Source: Homalodisca vitripennis (taxonomy: Eukaryota; Arthropoda; Insecta; Hemiptera; Cicadellidae). From it: a stretch of DNA of 64,000 nucleotides. The translations under genes were made by a program, and so were the position numbers. The number at the start of each line of letters is the position of its first letter. Within the stretch, counting starts at the first letter, position 1. Positions 1 through 14,073 of this stretch are shown in pieces. The DNA lies in the NCBI RefSeq assembly GCF_021130785.1, contig NW_025777457.1:31340-95339 (forward strand), read 5' to 3'. The notes under the pieces were generated by a model. That model searched no databases. It worked only from the letters and a program-made list of their open reading frames with translations, and was not told where the DNA came from.

Positions 1-2847
1 TGTTGCATTTTGGTTGAAGACATTGTACTTGCTTGTTTATTGATGTATTGTAATTTGTAAAGTAGTTTATTCGTTGAAAATAAATGAATAAATAACAAAC
101 ACATCATAACGCTAGTTTTACGCTAATACACGTCTATATAAGAAAATGTAACTAAGAGGCGCACTTTTCGGTACATTAGTAACCTTTCATTACCAGAACA
201 TTAATATTCTGTGTTTTTAAGTATGCTGTTATACTCACGATATATCGGTTAGTTTTATTTCTTCAGTGTAACTATATTACATTTTCAAGTTAAATGTCAT
301 ATTCTACATGAACATATTGTTTTAAAATTATGATATGTTTCTGAGTTCAACTTCATATCTTTGGTTTAAATCACAGATTTGTTTATATTAACAATAATTA
401 AATCATAATTTTTGAAATAAAATGTCGTACAGTATATTCTATGTATACTAATTTAGTTAAAATTAAAAATTAACCTTAAACTATGTGAATATAAGTAAGC
501 TTAGGAATTTCTATAAGTTATGTAATAAACTGTATTACAGCACGGGGTGAATTACGTAATCTATTACGTGTTTCATAGATGGTTGAGTTAAGTATAATAT
601 TTTATCTAGCTAGAGGGTTTCAAAATTGTTTGTACTCATTAAACAGGATTTTTGACATCACTAAACAGTTCTAGCTATTTTTGTTTTGGTTATGATACAT
701 TTAAAATATATGCTTACATGATTTAGGTTTTACACAATTAATTGTATAATTATAAAAATGATCAGCACATTTTTCCTATATAATAGTACAATCCTCGCTA
801 GTAAGTTATACCTGACACGTTAAAACAGGTAGTTTGTTTATTGATCAATGTACAGTTTAATCAAACTAAATCAATTAATCAGGTCCTAGATCAAGTTACA
901 AGTGCTATATAAACTTCTTGTTCCAAGTCTCATAGTCTAGGAAGCGACATTGATCAAGTGATGAAACTTGTATCTGGGGCGTGTGGTGCTTTATACATTT
1001 TATAAACTAATATCTTACAAGTTCAGTTACAATAAAACCGCTTTATATCATATTTTTTTAGTTGAAGTAGAACGCAGCATTTGAAAAAAAGTCATATAAT
1101 CGATGAGTAAATATGAGATAATAGGCCAACTGTCAAAAGAAATTTCGTTTTATCCCAACAGCAAATAAAAAGTAGCTGCACAAAAGTGGGACCTTCCTTT
1201 GCTACTGACTATTTTTTTATTTGGTCATGAACAAGTTTTAATGCCAGATATGGATTTGGAAAAAAGTTACAAAAAGGTAAAAGGTATAAGAGGAAAGGAA
1301 GAAATAGTATAAAAAGATAGATTTCTTGGATCGGATACAGAAAAAATTAAGTATTAGTTAAACAATATTGACGGTTGAATGTCAACGTGCTGTATTAGAT
1401 ACTGAAAAAGCAAGAGCTTTGGTTAAATACTTACTAATGCCATGAGATTAAATACATGCAGTTTAGCTCAAAATAAATGTGTAATGAAATTTGAAATTTT
1501 GTATAAAATACAATGCTTATTTATAAGAACCGTGTCTGTCTGACTGAAGAGTGGACATATATTTTGGAAAATCTTAAAAAAGCTATGTCTAATGATATTT
1601 GAAATTTTGTGATAGGCATGTTCCTTATTTTTAGTAAATAAGTCTCCAATTATATCACATAAAAGTGAACGTTGATGATATATATGATTTTCAGTCTAAG
1701 AAATATAAATAAAATGGAAGTATTTTTGAGAAATGCTTAATACTCATGAGTTATTATAACTATTCAAATAAGTGTAGTCAAAGGGGTAATTATGTAAATA
1801 TTTATAGAGGGTAAACAAAAATTCAGAAACCATACCGTCTATTTTGTTCTAAAGTTTATTTACCGAGATATCTCTTGGGTATCGGTGGAATGTGAATGGA
1901 AGTTTCACTTGGTTTTGTTTAAATGTGTTGTATCCTCACAGAATGCAGGATTTTGGGGGCAACGCAAAACATTTTGAATGTAAAGCCCCTCTCATTTTAA
2001 AGAGCAATAAAAAGTACAGATTTGTGAAAACTAGAGATCGCTATCTCTTTCCCATAAAATATAATACCTCGAGTTACCAGAACAATATTTTTTATAACTC
2101 ACCACACTGCCAAGTCAAGTCAAATGCTCAAACTGAAGTCCTCCTACTATTTGGCCCTGAATAAAAAGTGGTATTAGGTTGCAGGCTTAAACAATCATGT
2201 CTATTTAACCTTCAACGTTTTCTACCGGGTTTTTGTAAATTATGGACTTTACTTGACCCACAAAAAAGTCCATGCGTCTAACACACCCGGAGACCGTGCA
2301 GGCCATTCTATTAGACTACGCCTACCAATCCACTGACCACGCAGTTGAGTTATCAAAATATGTTCTACAGGACGGTGAAAATGTGCTGGGGCATCATCCT
2401 GCTGGAATTGAACCATGTCTTTATCAAATTCATATTTCCTTTACACTAATAACAGTTGTTATTGTGATGAAAATTGATTCTTGCAACATTTACAAAATGC
2501 AGTTCTTCATTAAGCTTCCCTTGACAAAAATCGTTCTAAAATGTGATTTCCAAATATCCTGGCCACCACATTTACTTTTTCTAATTGTTGGATGTAAAAC
2601 ATGGGAATGTTCTGTGCCCCAGTGTCTACAGTTGTGTTTATTGATAGTCGCATTGATAAAAAAGTATTACAGGGATGAAATATTATAAAAGAAGAAAAAA
2701 TTTACATATACAAGCAATAACGTGATAAACATAAAAAACATAATTTTTTTATTTCAAATAAATTTTCACTAAATCGTCACAGATTAGTGTCGTGATAAAC
2801 GCTTGAAAACCCACACAAGTTCTGGAAGGTTTATACTTTCTATCTGC
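1..2847. other. AT-rich stretch without recognised gene
   Basis: No coding region, RNA gene or complete transposon is recognised. The first 100 bases end in repeated AATAAATGAATAAATAA-type sequence, which resembles the 3' tail of a plus-strand non-LTR retrotransposon cut by the window edge; this is weak. An open frame at 2,272-2,688 has its most protein-like part in its first 35 codons, but I cannot assign it to a family. Confidence 0.5.
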
Positions 2848-3205
2848 ACATACACTATGTACAGCAAAAACTAATGTGTCACTTACATCTGGCTACCACA
2901 ATAGGTTTTGAGAGGCGGTACACGGCTAACCGAAAATTGTGCGATATCGGGTTTGAAGGGTGGATCGATGTGTCAAGTTTACTGCACAGGATGACTGTTG
3001 GAGTAGGGAGAGTTGCCTTAGTGATTAAGGTTGTTGTAAACCTTAACATGAGGGAGTACTGCACCCTATCGGCTTTGTCTGGAAGACGCTGAAATAGATC
3101 TAGCTTCCCCTTTTTCCAAGGTGACATGAGTATTATAGTGCTCTTCTTAAGTTTAATGTAACATGGGATCTTGGCAGGAGGTGGCCCCTATCCGAAACCT
3201 TACAC
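2848..3205. repeat. Dispersed repeat, related to 59,930-61,340
   Basis: The stretch around 2,855-2,930 (tacagcaaaa, then gtcactt and catctggc) matches 59,935-60,010. The stretch around 3,045-3,095 (catga-ggagtactg) matches 61,165-61,205. A short run near 3,175-3,190 (ggcccctat) has a counterpart near 61,298. Order and strand are the same, but the right copy holds over 1 kb of extra DNA between the matching parts. Open frames on both strands here are not shared by the two copies, so I treat them as chance. Family unknown. Confidence 0.45.
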
Positions 3206-6200
3206 ATCCAGAAAGAAAGCGTAAAGTTACTTCTAGGGCTAACTAAAACGAGAGTTTTTTTCCTCAGTTTTTGTGCGAAAAGTACAAAAGTAAGTCTTTG
3301 GGATGAATGCAACTTAAGAGTAAATATTAACCTGTACCCGTTGGAAAAAAATTAAATTAAATTTTGACACGGAATTAGCACACAAATAAAAAGTACAAAA
3401 GTCTATATGGACTAAGGTAACTTTGCATACCCTAAGATTGACAGAAAAAATGTGTATAAAACGTATTGAGGACTGGTATTTCCATCAATACGAGTAAATT
3501 ACACAAACTTAAGGCAAGCTAGCGAGAAAGTAAACTATTCAAACCCAGTGTACTCAAATATTAGGCTGGAGGTGTCCGAAATTTCTCCTTCTTCCCCTAC
3601 CTACAACATTTTACCCTTTGTCTCTTTTTATGGATAACATCTTACATCGTGATAACGCGGGATTTGTTGCCAATCTCATCCTGCTTATTGTGTTACGTGT
3701 ATTATGTGTTTCAGCAGTAAATCTGTGATGATCCTGATCCCTCATATGTGGTTTTTCTTGTGGAGGGATGTTTTCTCCACTTCATATTTTTGTTTATAAC
3801 GTAAAACTTATTTAAATACAGTATTATCCATAATTAGCAATACTGAAACTGAATCATCTGTAGTTGCCTTCTCGATCAGCTGATTCAATTGTGGATTGTT
3901 ACTAGGCTTCCTGTTCATTACTTCTTTTTTACTTGAGGTTAGTTTGTGCTAACATGATGCTAACAACGGTAGAGAAATATTTTATCAAAGAGCAATATTT
4001 TCGCTCATACGGAATTGGACGTGCGGGTGGGCTAGGCTTGTCATACATTGCATTACGTTCTTAGGAACATTTCCTCAAAACCCGCCTAGTAGTGATGTGA
4101 TTTTTGGTGTTGTTGAAACATTTTGAAAAACAGGTAGTGTTTTGACACAGCAAAAGGGCTTTTTCAGGTTACCCAAAAACTTTCTGTACAAATGAAAACT
4201 ACGGAAGAGTGTTGCAGCAAGTGTTACAGTCACCGAAAAGAAGCTTAATGCGAACTTCTCTTAAACTGAATATTAGCAATACGTCAATGCGATGAATTTT
4301 CAAAAAAACCTGTAGTGGTTTTCCCTACAGGATACAAACTGGACCACCTTTGTTCCGTAGAAACAAACTAGCCAGAGTTCAGCACTGTTTATTTAGGCTA
4401 ATACTGTACTTCAATAATGAAAAAACCGTCTTTTATAAAATAGAGTATACATTAAATCGCAATAAATTTCTAACATTCGATTGCTGTCCACTATAGCACT
4501 CTCAGTTTTGTTTGCAAGGTAAAAAAAACGCCTCTTTAGTGACTATTGAAATCAGACTTCTGAACATTTTAGGGCTTTAGGGGCTAAACGATTTAGTATA
4601 TAAAAATAACACTAAGTATAAACAATTTTGTAAATGCAGATAAAACTTAAATTCGTTAGAAAAACAGGGCTATCTATAAGAATTTTAAAATTGACCGTCT
4701 AATTGGAAAATGGCGACCGAATCAAAAACATTACATTTAGTAATTTTATCGAGCATGAAAACAATGTAAAGCTCCCAATTTAAAGTTGGCTTTTGATATG
4801 ACTTCTGATAAGCATTTCCTATTGTGATTGTAATATTCTTATACAATAGGGATTCTTATTCTTTGATTATTGTTTAAGAATTAAACTATGAATCAGTAAG
4901 TGCTGAGCATCCTCAAGAAATATGCTTATATCCAATGTTTAGCCATCTGTAAAGATAACCCCAATAATATGATGAAACACCAGACTTGTATTAGAACAGT
5001 GTATCAGAACTTTTCAATTCAATTCCACAGTGGATAGTGATTGTCCGTTTCAGAAAGTTTGTTTCTGAAATTTAGAGGCCAATTATAACTGAGCCTAATG
5101 GACCAATAGTGCGCTTTATTGCACATTTGTTTCTATAGATTGATATAAAAATCTGGTTTTATACAGCTAATAATGCCACTTTCTAAAGCACTGTTTAACC
5201 TTTAAATATTTAATAATTGTGTGCCAATATCGAGCTGTGTTATAAGCATCAAAAACAACCCTCTGCATATGAATGTAACTAATGTTCCAACAAGATTGAC
5301 CTCTGGCAAACAACGCTCACACAGCCGCCAACTTTCTGAATATGACCTCCCGGATAGATCCCAGACTATCAAATCAAAATATATTTTCATAGAGGATTGT
5401 GTAAAATTAAAATAATCATTCTTAGCACTTAAAATGGAAATACTCCCTCATGTGCAAACGTGTTGTGAATGAGAACGAGTCAGTTGTTTTTAAGAGTCTT
5501 AAGTTCATTCATGTTTTATTCATCTATATGCACCACTTCAATAAACTAGGCTTAGAAGTAGGACAAACTTATTTAAATTCACGAGGCCAGCAAGAGTTCG
5601 AGGACGTTAGGTCCACACCAGTAAACCAATTCTTTTTTCTGAAGAAGGAATTTTGTTTCCAATAATATTTAACCTGGAGGGGGGGCTGTTCCGAATGAGG
5701 TAACGGACAATGAAGTAGTGAACACCTGTGCACGTATAATACTAACTATAATCTTATTCTGTGAAAGAGCACGAATTTTGGTTATGAATCTGTCTATACA
5801 AAAGTATAATATATACTATATAGAGCATGCACTATACTCATTATAGGTGATCCCCAACCAGCTACTGCGGTTACAATATGTAAAGCACACGAAAGGAAGA
5901 CTACCGAGATAGGTGCTCCACCATCAGCTCCCCTCAGTTAAATTGTAGCTTTCAAAATATTGAATGAATGGGAATTTTTGTACCCAATTTTCTATCGTTA
6001 TTATACCATTATATGCTAGAGATAACAGCTTAACACTGTAGAGAAATATGAGAAAACTTCCTCTAAGTGGTGTGAGGATATGTAGAAAGAGGCAGAAAAC
6101 CACAATGGGGATTAACCTTGTAGAGATTCCAACATATACCTAATTAAAACATTTACCGATCAGTCATCATTTATGAGAAAAGATACTTTGGAATAGAGAG

Positions 6201-7914
6201 TGGTTGCAACACGGATTGCCAGGAATTTTAGTGCGGTATCATGACCAACCCAAAGCAGGATACCTTGGTAGCCGTGAGTTTTGTGCTGTAATATAAATCC
6301 GTTCCTAATGACCTAAGATTAACTTTCTGGATTCAAGAGAACTCTTAGAGAAAATAATGATTTTTGGAATATTTGTATTTGACCTTTCCGTTGCTCTACA
6401 CTCAGGTTGAATTTACCAAATTTAGTTTGTTGGTCCCTGATAAACTGCAATTGCTAGTGTGGTGTCAAAAAAATAAAAAAAGAGATTTTCTTGAAGTATG
6501 GCAAAGTAAGGTGTACAATTTGCGATGGACGTTTCAATTATATGGGAAGGTATTTTAAATTCCATACAAGGGATGAAATAAGGAATCCGTATACTTCCAT
6601 CAGATACCATCGAGCCAATTTATTTAAGTATTTTAATAAACATTTATGTCTAATCTTGAGAACGAAAGATGGTAAATAAATACCTCTGAGAGGAAAAAAC
6701 GTAAGGAAAATGGGATGTTCCTCAGCCTACCTTTTTAGGTGCTATACATGAAATTCACTACCACTGATATCGAGGATAAGAGCGACTCCGACTAAAAATT
6801 GCAATGAGGACCAGCAGATCAGATGAAAACTTCATGAGCCACACGAAAGTAATGGTTACATTACGAATCAGGTAGAGGAGACTTGACTATCATCATCAAC
6901 TATCTGGTCTTGAAAGAGAAGTTTACTCAGTCGGACGTGGACAACTTATACTTCCTCACGCTTGCGCGGTAATATTGTGGTACGTTCAGTATCTTCAAGA
7001 TTTATTCTTTCAGATTTAAAATGAACAAAGCAATATTGTAGAAATCTGGCTTGATTCTAGTTTCTTAGGCCGTTAGTATTTACAGTTCAGCTCTGTCCCG
7101 AGAATTCTTCGGCTGGGCAATGAGGTGTGTGAAGGAGTCGACTTCTTCTGCGATCGACTGGGAGTTCTAAAACGCGCAGAATTAGCTATGATGTTGGAAT
7201 CATTTTTGAGAGACAGAGTTAATTGAGCTTGTTGGGTCATGTTACGGTATTTGTATTTACCTCATATCATTATTCTCACGCTTATCTTATATTTATAATG
7301 GCTACAATTGCTATTTATACATTTATTATTTTTCGCTTTTCTTTTTTTTTATATGTATATCTTTGTTACGTCTATTTTATTTATTATATTTATAGGTAAA
7401 TTTTAGCCGCTACAACACGATTTTTATAATTTCACAAATGTCCCCTTATTATAACTCAAATTGTATTACTAATTTATTGTTTAGCTGTTTTAAGTTTTGT
7501 AAAATTTGCAAAATAATTAAATTTATTGTTATACCCGAGGAAATTTAAATAAATAAAACCTCGCCTATAATTGGAGAATAAATGTTTGCAACATCCAAAT
7601 TTTATGGTACGATCGATCGGGAATTTAGACTGGTTTAGACCTATTAAATTGGCACGCATCATATGGACTGACAACCAAAATATAGCTAGAAGGATTGTCG
7701 GAATCTCATTGTGGTAAACGTAATTGTGACAGCACAGTACTGTATCCGCTGCTATTGTCTGCTGCGGTCAAACCGAGCTGAATAGCAGTTTGTTCGACCT
7801 GTTGGTGATTGAGTCTGGTCAGTGAGTTTGTATGGCCCACATGACAGTATTTGGTTGGTGAATTACGAGTTTGGTAAGACAGATTATACGTAGTTTCGAC
7901 ATCAGAGAAACCTA
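3206..7914. other. Unassigned AT-rich DNA
   Basis: Only short open frames occur, several overlapping on opposite strands (5,202-5,415 and 6,364-6,679), which is typical of chance frames. A less AT-rich segment at about 7,080-7,215 stays open on the plus strand but matches no family I know. It could be a decayed transposon end. Confidence 0.5.
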
Positions 7915-8022
7915 TACTACAAGATATAGTGTATTCTAGGTGAATATAAGAAGGTGAACTGGAGCTAAACTTAACATTCGCATTAAACCTGTACGATACT
8001 CATATATTCTTAAAGTATCTGG
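7915..8022 (+). repeat. Direct repeat, left copy (about 105 bp)
   Basis: This segment (aagatatagtgtattctagg through atattcttaaagtat) is matched by 8,462-8,566 in the same orientation at roughly 90% identity by eye. The copies are about 550 bp apart. No terminal inverted repeats are visible around either copy, so it may be a local duplication or two relics of a short interspersed element. Confidence 0.7.
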
Positions 8023-8461
8023 CGAAACGTATTCAGTTATTTAGTAAATCTTAATGTAATACTTAATGTATAATAAAACTGTGTGGTTTTTAGTGTATTT
8101 ATAACTTTAATACCAAATTGTATTAGTGTTGTTTGTTTGTTACAAACCTCTATGTTTTTTCCACATTCAACTTCACTTTTCTCCAGCTAATGGAAACAGA
8201 AATAAATACTTTTTTATGTTAAATAGTAGCTTATTAAATGGACAGGTTTTGTGAAATTTGACAGTTGAATCTCACTTAAATTTGTCAGAATATTGGTTAA
8301 ATTTTTTTTTATTTTAATAGAAATTTCAATTTTCTTACTTTTGTTGGTAATAAGTATTACATAAAGTTATGTGAATTGCTTATTATGGTCTTTTTTAATT
8401 GAAATTTTATGAACTTTCAGAAAGCACTGATAAACAAATTATTTACCAATTAGAGACACAT

Positions 8462-8566
8462 TGATTACAAAATATAGTGTATTATAGGTGAATAGGAAGG
8501 TGAACTGGAGCTAAACTTAACATTTGCATTAAAGCTGTACGATACTCATATATTCTTCAAGTATAA
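8462..8566 (+). repeat. Direct repeat, right copy (about 105 bp)
   Basis: Partner of 7,915-8,022. The two share ggtgaactggagctaaactt and catatattctt almost unchanged. Differences are a small deletion and a few substitutions. The sequence after each copy differs. Confidence 0.7.
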
Positions 8567-11500
8567 GACTTTGGTTAGTCTAACTTTATAAGATTTTGGT
8601 ACGTACCTTGACTTTGAATCCTAGGTTCATTACTTTAACCAAAGTTAAATGTAGAGATATTATAAGTATTAAGGTACATAAAGGCAAATGGTGATGTTTT
8701 TTTAGAATAAATCAATCTTATTTGAAACTTGTGTCATCATAAAGATTTCAAAACTTTGTTGAAAACAGTTTTTTTTATCAGAACTATGTAACAAAATATT
8801 AATATACAAAAACCCGATTAACTTTGGGATAATATAATATATTTAACAAACACTAAATGAGATTCTAAGAAGGAATTAAACATACTGTATTGACACACAG
8901 TTATGTATTGATTATAATTTTGTACGATTTACAGATATTACACATTTCAAAAGCGTTCTTTTAACAGTATGACATCACTGATCATTGCTGTAGGATACAT
9001 TTTAATCCAACAACACTATTATCAATGATGTCGTGCTTACTGTGTTGTAAAGTTTTCTATCGTTTATCCCGAAAAAGCATGATCTAGTGCATTAAAGCAT
9101 ATCCCTGTTTAAAAGATATTTTAAAGAAAGGACACTGAGAAACCACTTTGTGTAACGTAGGTATCTAAAGTTGTTTAAGTCATTTTCAAGATAATTTATT
9201 AAATGATTAGACATTAATAGTAATAAATTCTATATCATTAGTCAAGTACTGAAGTCGATTCAATTACAAAGTCCTTTATTAAAGAGTTTTGAGGAGAAAT
9301 TTATCTAAAATTGTAATGGAAACAATGAATGTTTGAAACTATATTTTAGTAAATTGTTCAATAATTTAAAATAGATATTTTTCCAACTGGCAACAAAGAA
9401 AAACCGGTGATAGTTCACCAACAGTATAAACGGGAAAACAGAATGTACGAAGAATAAAAATGTTTATCAATATCTGAACCACACGAAGTATTAGGATATG
9501 AGTTTTTTAACAGTTATTTAGTAGAACTTAATGTATGGTGAAATATATACACCATATTAAGTATTAGACAACCAATATTTATATTTTATTTTCAAGTAAA
9601 ATACAATGCAGAACATCGAACACTACTTATTGACAACAATAGGCAAACAATAATATACATTTATATTGATGGAGATGTGTAGGGAAATATGCTTCACCAG
9701 TAGTAGGAGCACAATTTGTATCTTGTGAAATCGTGAATTTATAAAAAATAGCCTTCCACACGTACTTACAAGCTACTTGAAGGATTGATAAATTGTAATG
9801 CAATAGTTAATTAACACATTTAATATTTATTTAATTTTAAAATATGTTGTGTAATACTAAACCAAGTAGCCTGTACAGTCATGTTTCCATCATCTTGGAT
9901 AAAATGTTTACTACGAATGTCTTAAGTGATGTGTAAACTCAGTGCATCTTAACTTTGTAAACTCAATATGCCACCATCTTAAAGTGGTGTCAAATAACGA
10001 ATACAGTGTCGTCCTTCACCGATTTACTGCAATACAGAACAACACAAGAGTGCGTGTTTTTTTGTGCGGTCTTTACACACACTGTACAACTTGAGACGAG
10101 AACATCGATGAATTTTAAAATAACGTCTTACAAACCTTGCGGTTTTCAAATATTTCATGTTAATAATTTATAGAAAATCAATAAGATGCCTTTCGTTCTT
10201 AAACATGATATATTAAATGATTCAAATAACAACATGCGTTATATTTAGGACAAACGTCTAATTAAACATGTTACTCAAAGCTTAAATAAGAACTAATCGT
10301 AGAAAATTTTATATTATTTAAATATTGAAACAGTCTAGTATATTTTGAACATGATGTATAAATGTAAAGTAAAAAATTAAAATAAGATCAGTAGCAAATT
10401 AAAATTAAATTAAGTGCTCTTACAATGACATCTGAGTTTGGGGTACTGATGTTTTACATAATCTGTATTGTCTTGCCATAGTGTTTAACACTACAGTTCT
10501 TCGCGCTATTGTGAATGTCATTATGCATTTGGGCCCAAGTATGCTAAGCTTCTCTTTCTAGCTAGAGATAAAATTTTTAATCTTAACGGAAAGTTCTTTG
10601 AGTGGATTCTACCTGATAGCACCATTTTTGCTAAAAATACCAAAGCTTGTATTACATATTTTTCGCTACCCTGTTACTGGTTAGTATAAGTAACATCAGA
10701 TGTTCTTGGAACTAATTTCTTGGCGGATTAACAACCTAATTGGAATGCGTACTATTTTTTTCTCTCGTGAAACTTGTAGCTGCCGTTTCTGCTGCCGAGC
10801 AAAATCTCGCAAGCCATGTCCTGATTTTAACTTCGAGTCTCTGAATCTGATTTCAACTTCGCTTTTTAGACTTCCAATCAAATAATATTCACTTTTTTCC
10901 GACTAATGCTGCAACGTCAAACCAAGATGCTGACGTCCGGCACTTGTGAGTCGACATGAACGTGAAGGTAAAGTTAATTTCAAAGATTTAATAATATTTA
11001 AGTTCGTATACAAAATTCCCAATTGAACATTGGAACCATTAGGCAAACACCTATTATATCCTTTAGTCCATTATCACTCTAATTGGCATCAACATGGCAA
11101 TACATTATTTTATTTTTAACATCTATATGTGGTGCTTTTATGTTTATTTGCCAAAATTCATAAATCCTTAAACACCTACGCAAAGTACAAAGCCACAAGA
11201 GTGGTATTATAAAATACCACATGTGTATGATGCAAAAAGCTGAATCTAGTTAAATGGTGGCAAGATAACAATCGGCACTAACTTGTGCCCATTTCAATAT
11301 ACAATTAATATGTTGTTGGTAATATCAATTTGTGTTGAATATTCTGGTTGTTTTTCTAAGGGTGTCGACAGTGTACGAGAAGACATCTTGTCGTACATCC
11401 TAGGGTATCCACTGTGAATATCTCACAACGAGCATGAAGAACAACAGACAGTGGCCATCGCAGTCGCTTACACAATCTTACGTTTCTTCACCATCTTCGT

Positions 11501-11873
11501 TATTTTAACTTTGGTTATTTTACTTTTTTAGGCTATATGGCTAATTATACAAGAGAAATAACTCAGGACGAATAATACAGACCAATACACAACTATTTTG
11601 TTTTAATACGATAATCTTACGTCAACTTATCTGGCATATAATCTAGACCTAGGATATACTAGGTTCTTGGTAGATAATAATATGTGATAATCTAGACTAA
11701 TAACTATTTATAATAATCGGGTTTTTATGTAATTTGTCATTTTATGTATTTAAGGAACGTTTCGAGCGCATGCTTTAAATGATATTTGTTAACAGTGGAT
11801 GCAAAGCCCTCTAGAATTATGTACAACTTGTGTCAAATTTCAAAGTTTTTAGATTCGCCTATGTTTTTGGGAT
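8567..11873. other. Unassigned AT-rich DNA
   Basis: No gene or element is recognised. Open frames at 10,696-10,885 lie exactly opposite one another on both strands and look like chance frames. Confidence 0.5.
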
Positions 11874-11893
11874 ACCCTGTATCTTTACAGGGT
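11874..11893. repeat. Head-to-head TACAGGGT transposon-end motifs
   Basis: A perfect inverted repeat has 8-bp arms (ACCCTGTA at 11,874-11,881 and TACAGGGT at 11,886-11,893) and a 4-base loop. Read outward, each side starts TACAGGGT; the left side continues (minus strand) ATCCCAAAAAC and the right side GATTTTTTTAATCC. TA followed by CAGGGT is a common start for terminal inverted repeats of Tc1/mariner-like elements in insects. This could be two element ends abutting, or a footprint. No transposase is seen nearby. Confidence 0.4.
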
Positions 11894-13061
11894 GATTTTT
11901 TTAATCCTTTAGCTTTGATGTAGTGGGAAATCTGTCTAAACTACATTTCTTCAGTTGGCCATTAGATTGCTATATAATTGAGACGGGTGGTCTGAAACAG
12001 CCTACATACATAATAACTCTAATGAACCTCAAATAATTAGCGTATGTTTTATCCATGACGACGTAAATGTTTAAGTTTAAAATGGACACTTATTATTTCC
12101 ACGAATACAATTTTCATTCTAGTTAATTTTTATCCGGTCACGCAATTCAAATCGCCCAGTACTATCTTAGAGCAGATAAGTGCTTTAAAAGACTATGTGG
12201 ATGGGAATGTAAACAAGTGGTACAGTCGTATCTGAATATCTAGGAAAACAATCAGGCAGGGAAGTAAAGGTTTTTTATGTTTATAATGCTTCACAGATAT
12301 GCATTATTTTACTTTAATGTAAGCATAATATAAGCTCAACACAAATATGTAATAATTGGTTATATTTGTAGTTTACATTAGAGTAAGAACTATTTTTAGA
12401 TTAATATATTAAGTTATTTTTTTCACTTTACATTCTAAATTAATAATAAAAATTCTCTACAATTATCTCAATGACGGTTATTCGCTCACTAAACAATTCC
12501 AAATTTAAACTTATATATAAAGAATACAAAACTATTCAGTACATAATATTTGTATTGTTTGTATTGTATATTATTCAAGCTCACATAATAGGCCCTTGTT
12601 AAGGTAATATTAAACAGAACTGACTTCGATTGTCTCAATATTACAATATCAGTAACAAACGCATGGCCTTATGTGTCATAATTCTCCCTTAAATTTCGAT
12701 TGAAATAGTTTTATGATAAATGGGGAAAGAATTTAAAGTAAAATTTTTCAAAAGGAAATTTGTATACCGCATCTAAAAGCGAATATTATAATAAACTTAT
12801 TAGTCGTATTTACTATTTATACATATAATACTTTAAACTTGGTATTGTTTTTATAAGATTAACTGAAAATCTGTGACAGCACTCCTAAGGAGCTACAGGT
12901 ATCAGCTGTGTTAGTTTTAGATACTGTTTTTCATTTTATTACAGCAAACTGTTCCAAAAAATAAATGTTTCAAAGCGATAAACATAACATAGCGGCTGTT
13001 TGGATGATTTCTCTTTGCTGCAGTAATAAAATATGGAACGTTTGGGAAAGAGTGTTTAAAC

Positions 13062-13064
<3 letters not shown>
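11894..13064. other. Unassigned AT-rich DNA
   Basis: Nothing recognised apart from the possible transposon end that begins at 11,886. Confidence 0.4.

Positions 13065-13094
<30 letters not shown>
13065..13094. repeat. (TA)n microsatellite at left edge of block A1
   Basis: About 15 TA units. Homology between A1 and A2 starts right after this run, and A2 is likewise preceded by TA runs (53,083-53,109 and 53,131-53,150). The duplication breakpoint or alignment edge therefore lies in a simple repeat. Confidence 0.9.
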
Positions 13095-13097
<3 letters not shown>

Positions 13098-14034
13098 AAC
13101 CTAAAGATAACGTTTATATTCTACATGTGTTTTAAAATACTTACAACTTGAACCTAACAGTGGTTATATCAACCATAACGATTAATACTATTACGAAGTA
13201 TATAACGAGTAGTTTGTCCTTTATTTACTTCCATTCATTATCATTAAACCCGCATGGGTTAATAAATAGAGTAACTGCATAGTCAAGTGCTTAGTTGATA
13301 ATTAGTGGTACTAGAGAGACAGTGTATGTATCTAGGATGTTAGACAAGCGCGAGAAACTAGACTAATTTCTGGAGAGTTTATACTGAATCCAATGCATTA
13401 CGTGTTGGTTTAATTCTGTAATTAAATTACACAGAACTATACAAGATTCTAAAACATGAGATAGTGTATTATTGTGTTACGGTTTACTAAATATTAAATC
13501 AAGCTGGGGCCTATAACTGGACAAAATATTTAATGTATTTTACAATTAAGAGTTTAATAACCCTCCCAATTCATATGATTTAAGTATATTTGGCATTTTG
13601 CTATATTAAATAACCATTAACCATATTTTTTTTAAGCTTAAATACGTATTGGGATAATGTCACCCCTAAGCAGTTTGTTCGTTTTAGAAAAGATACATTT
13701 TTTATCAACTAAAAATTATTAAAAAGTTATATATTATATACATTTTTAATATTGTAATAGAAAGTATACATTAATCAAATTGGAGATTATTCAAGTCAAG
13801 GTATACCTGACGTTACTTCATCTGACGGTATTTTACCTTCTTACTGATAGTTTCTTTTTTAATTTTCAATGATAATATCGTATATCTCCTTCGAGTCCTA
13901 GAATTACGCAAGACTTCCTGGAAGTAGACGTATGGAGAATAAACGCTCGAAAGGTTAGAGCAAAGTTTAGAATCTTTTATAAAAGAAGAATTTCTAAGCA
14001 AATAACTACCTGTTTATTTAATCTTAGAGGATAT

Positions 14035-14073
14035 GTTATATTATATTATTATATTATATAATATATATTATCA
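14035..14073. repeat. AT palindromic tract shared by both A copies
   Basis: A run of ATATTATAT-type units can fold into a hairpin. The same tract occurs in copy 2 at about 54,086-54,125. No function is evident. Confidence 0.5.

Noticed and set aside
2272..2688. Open frame starting MRLTHPETVQAILLDYAYQS, considered as another neuroligin-like exon
   Set aside because: The first 35 codons look protein-like, but no clear family motif or acceptor with a pyrimidine tract is present; the rest of the frame is AT-rich and looks non-coding.
10696..10885. Open frames on both strands at the same place
   Set aside because: Mirror frames of similar length with no motif; chance.
13813..14001. Minus-strand frame, also seen at 53,873-54,055
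   Set aside because: The two copies differ by indels that are not in multiples of three at several points and show no family motif.
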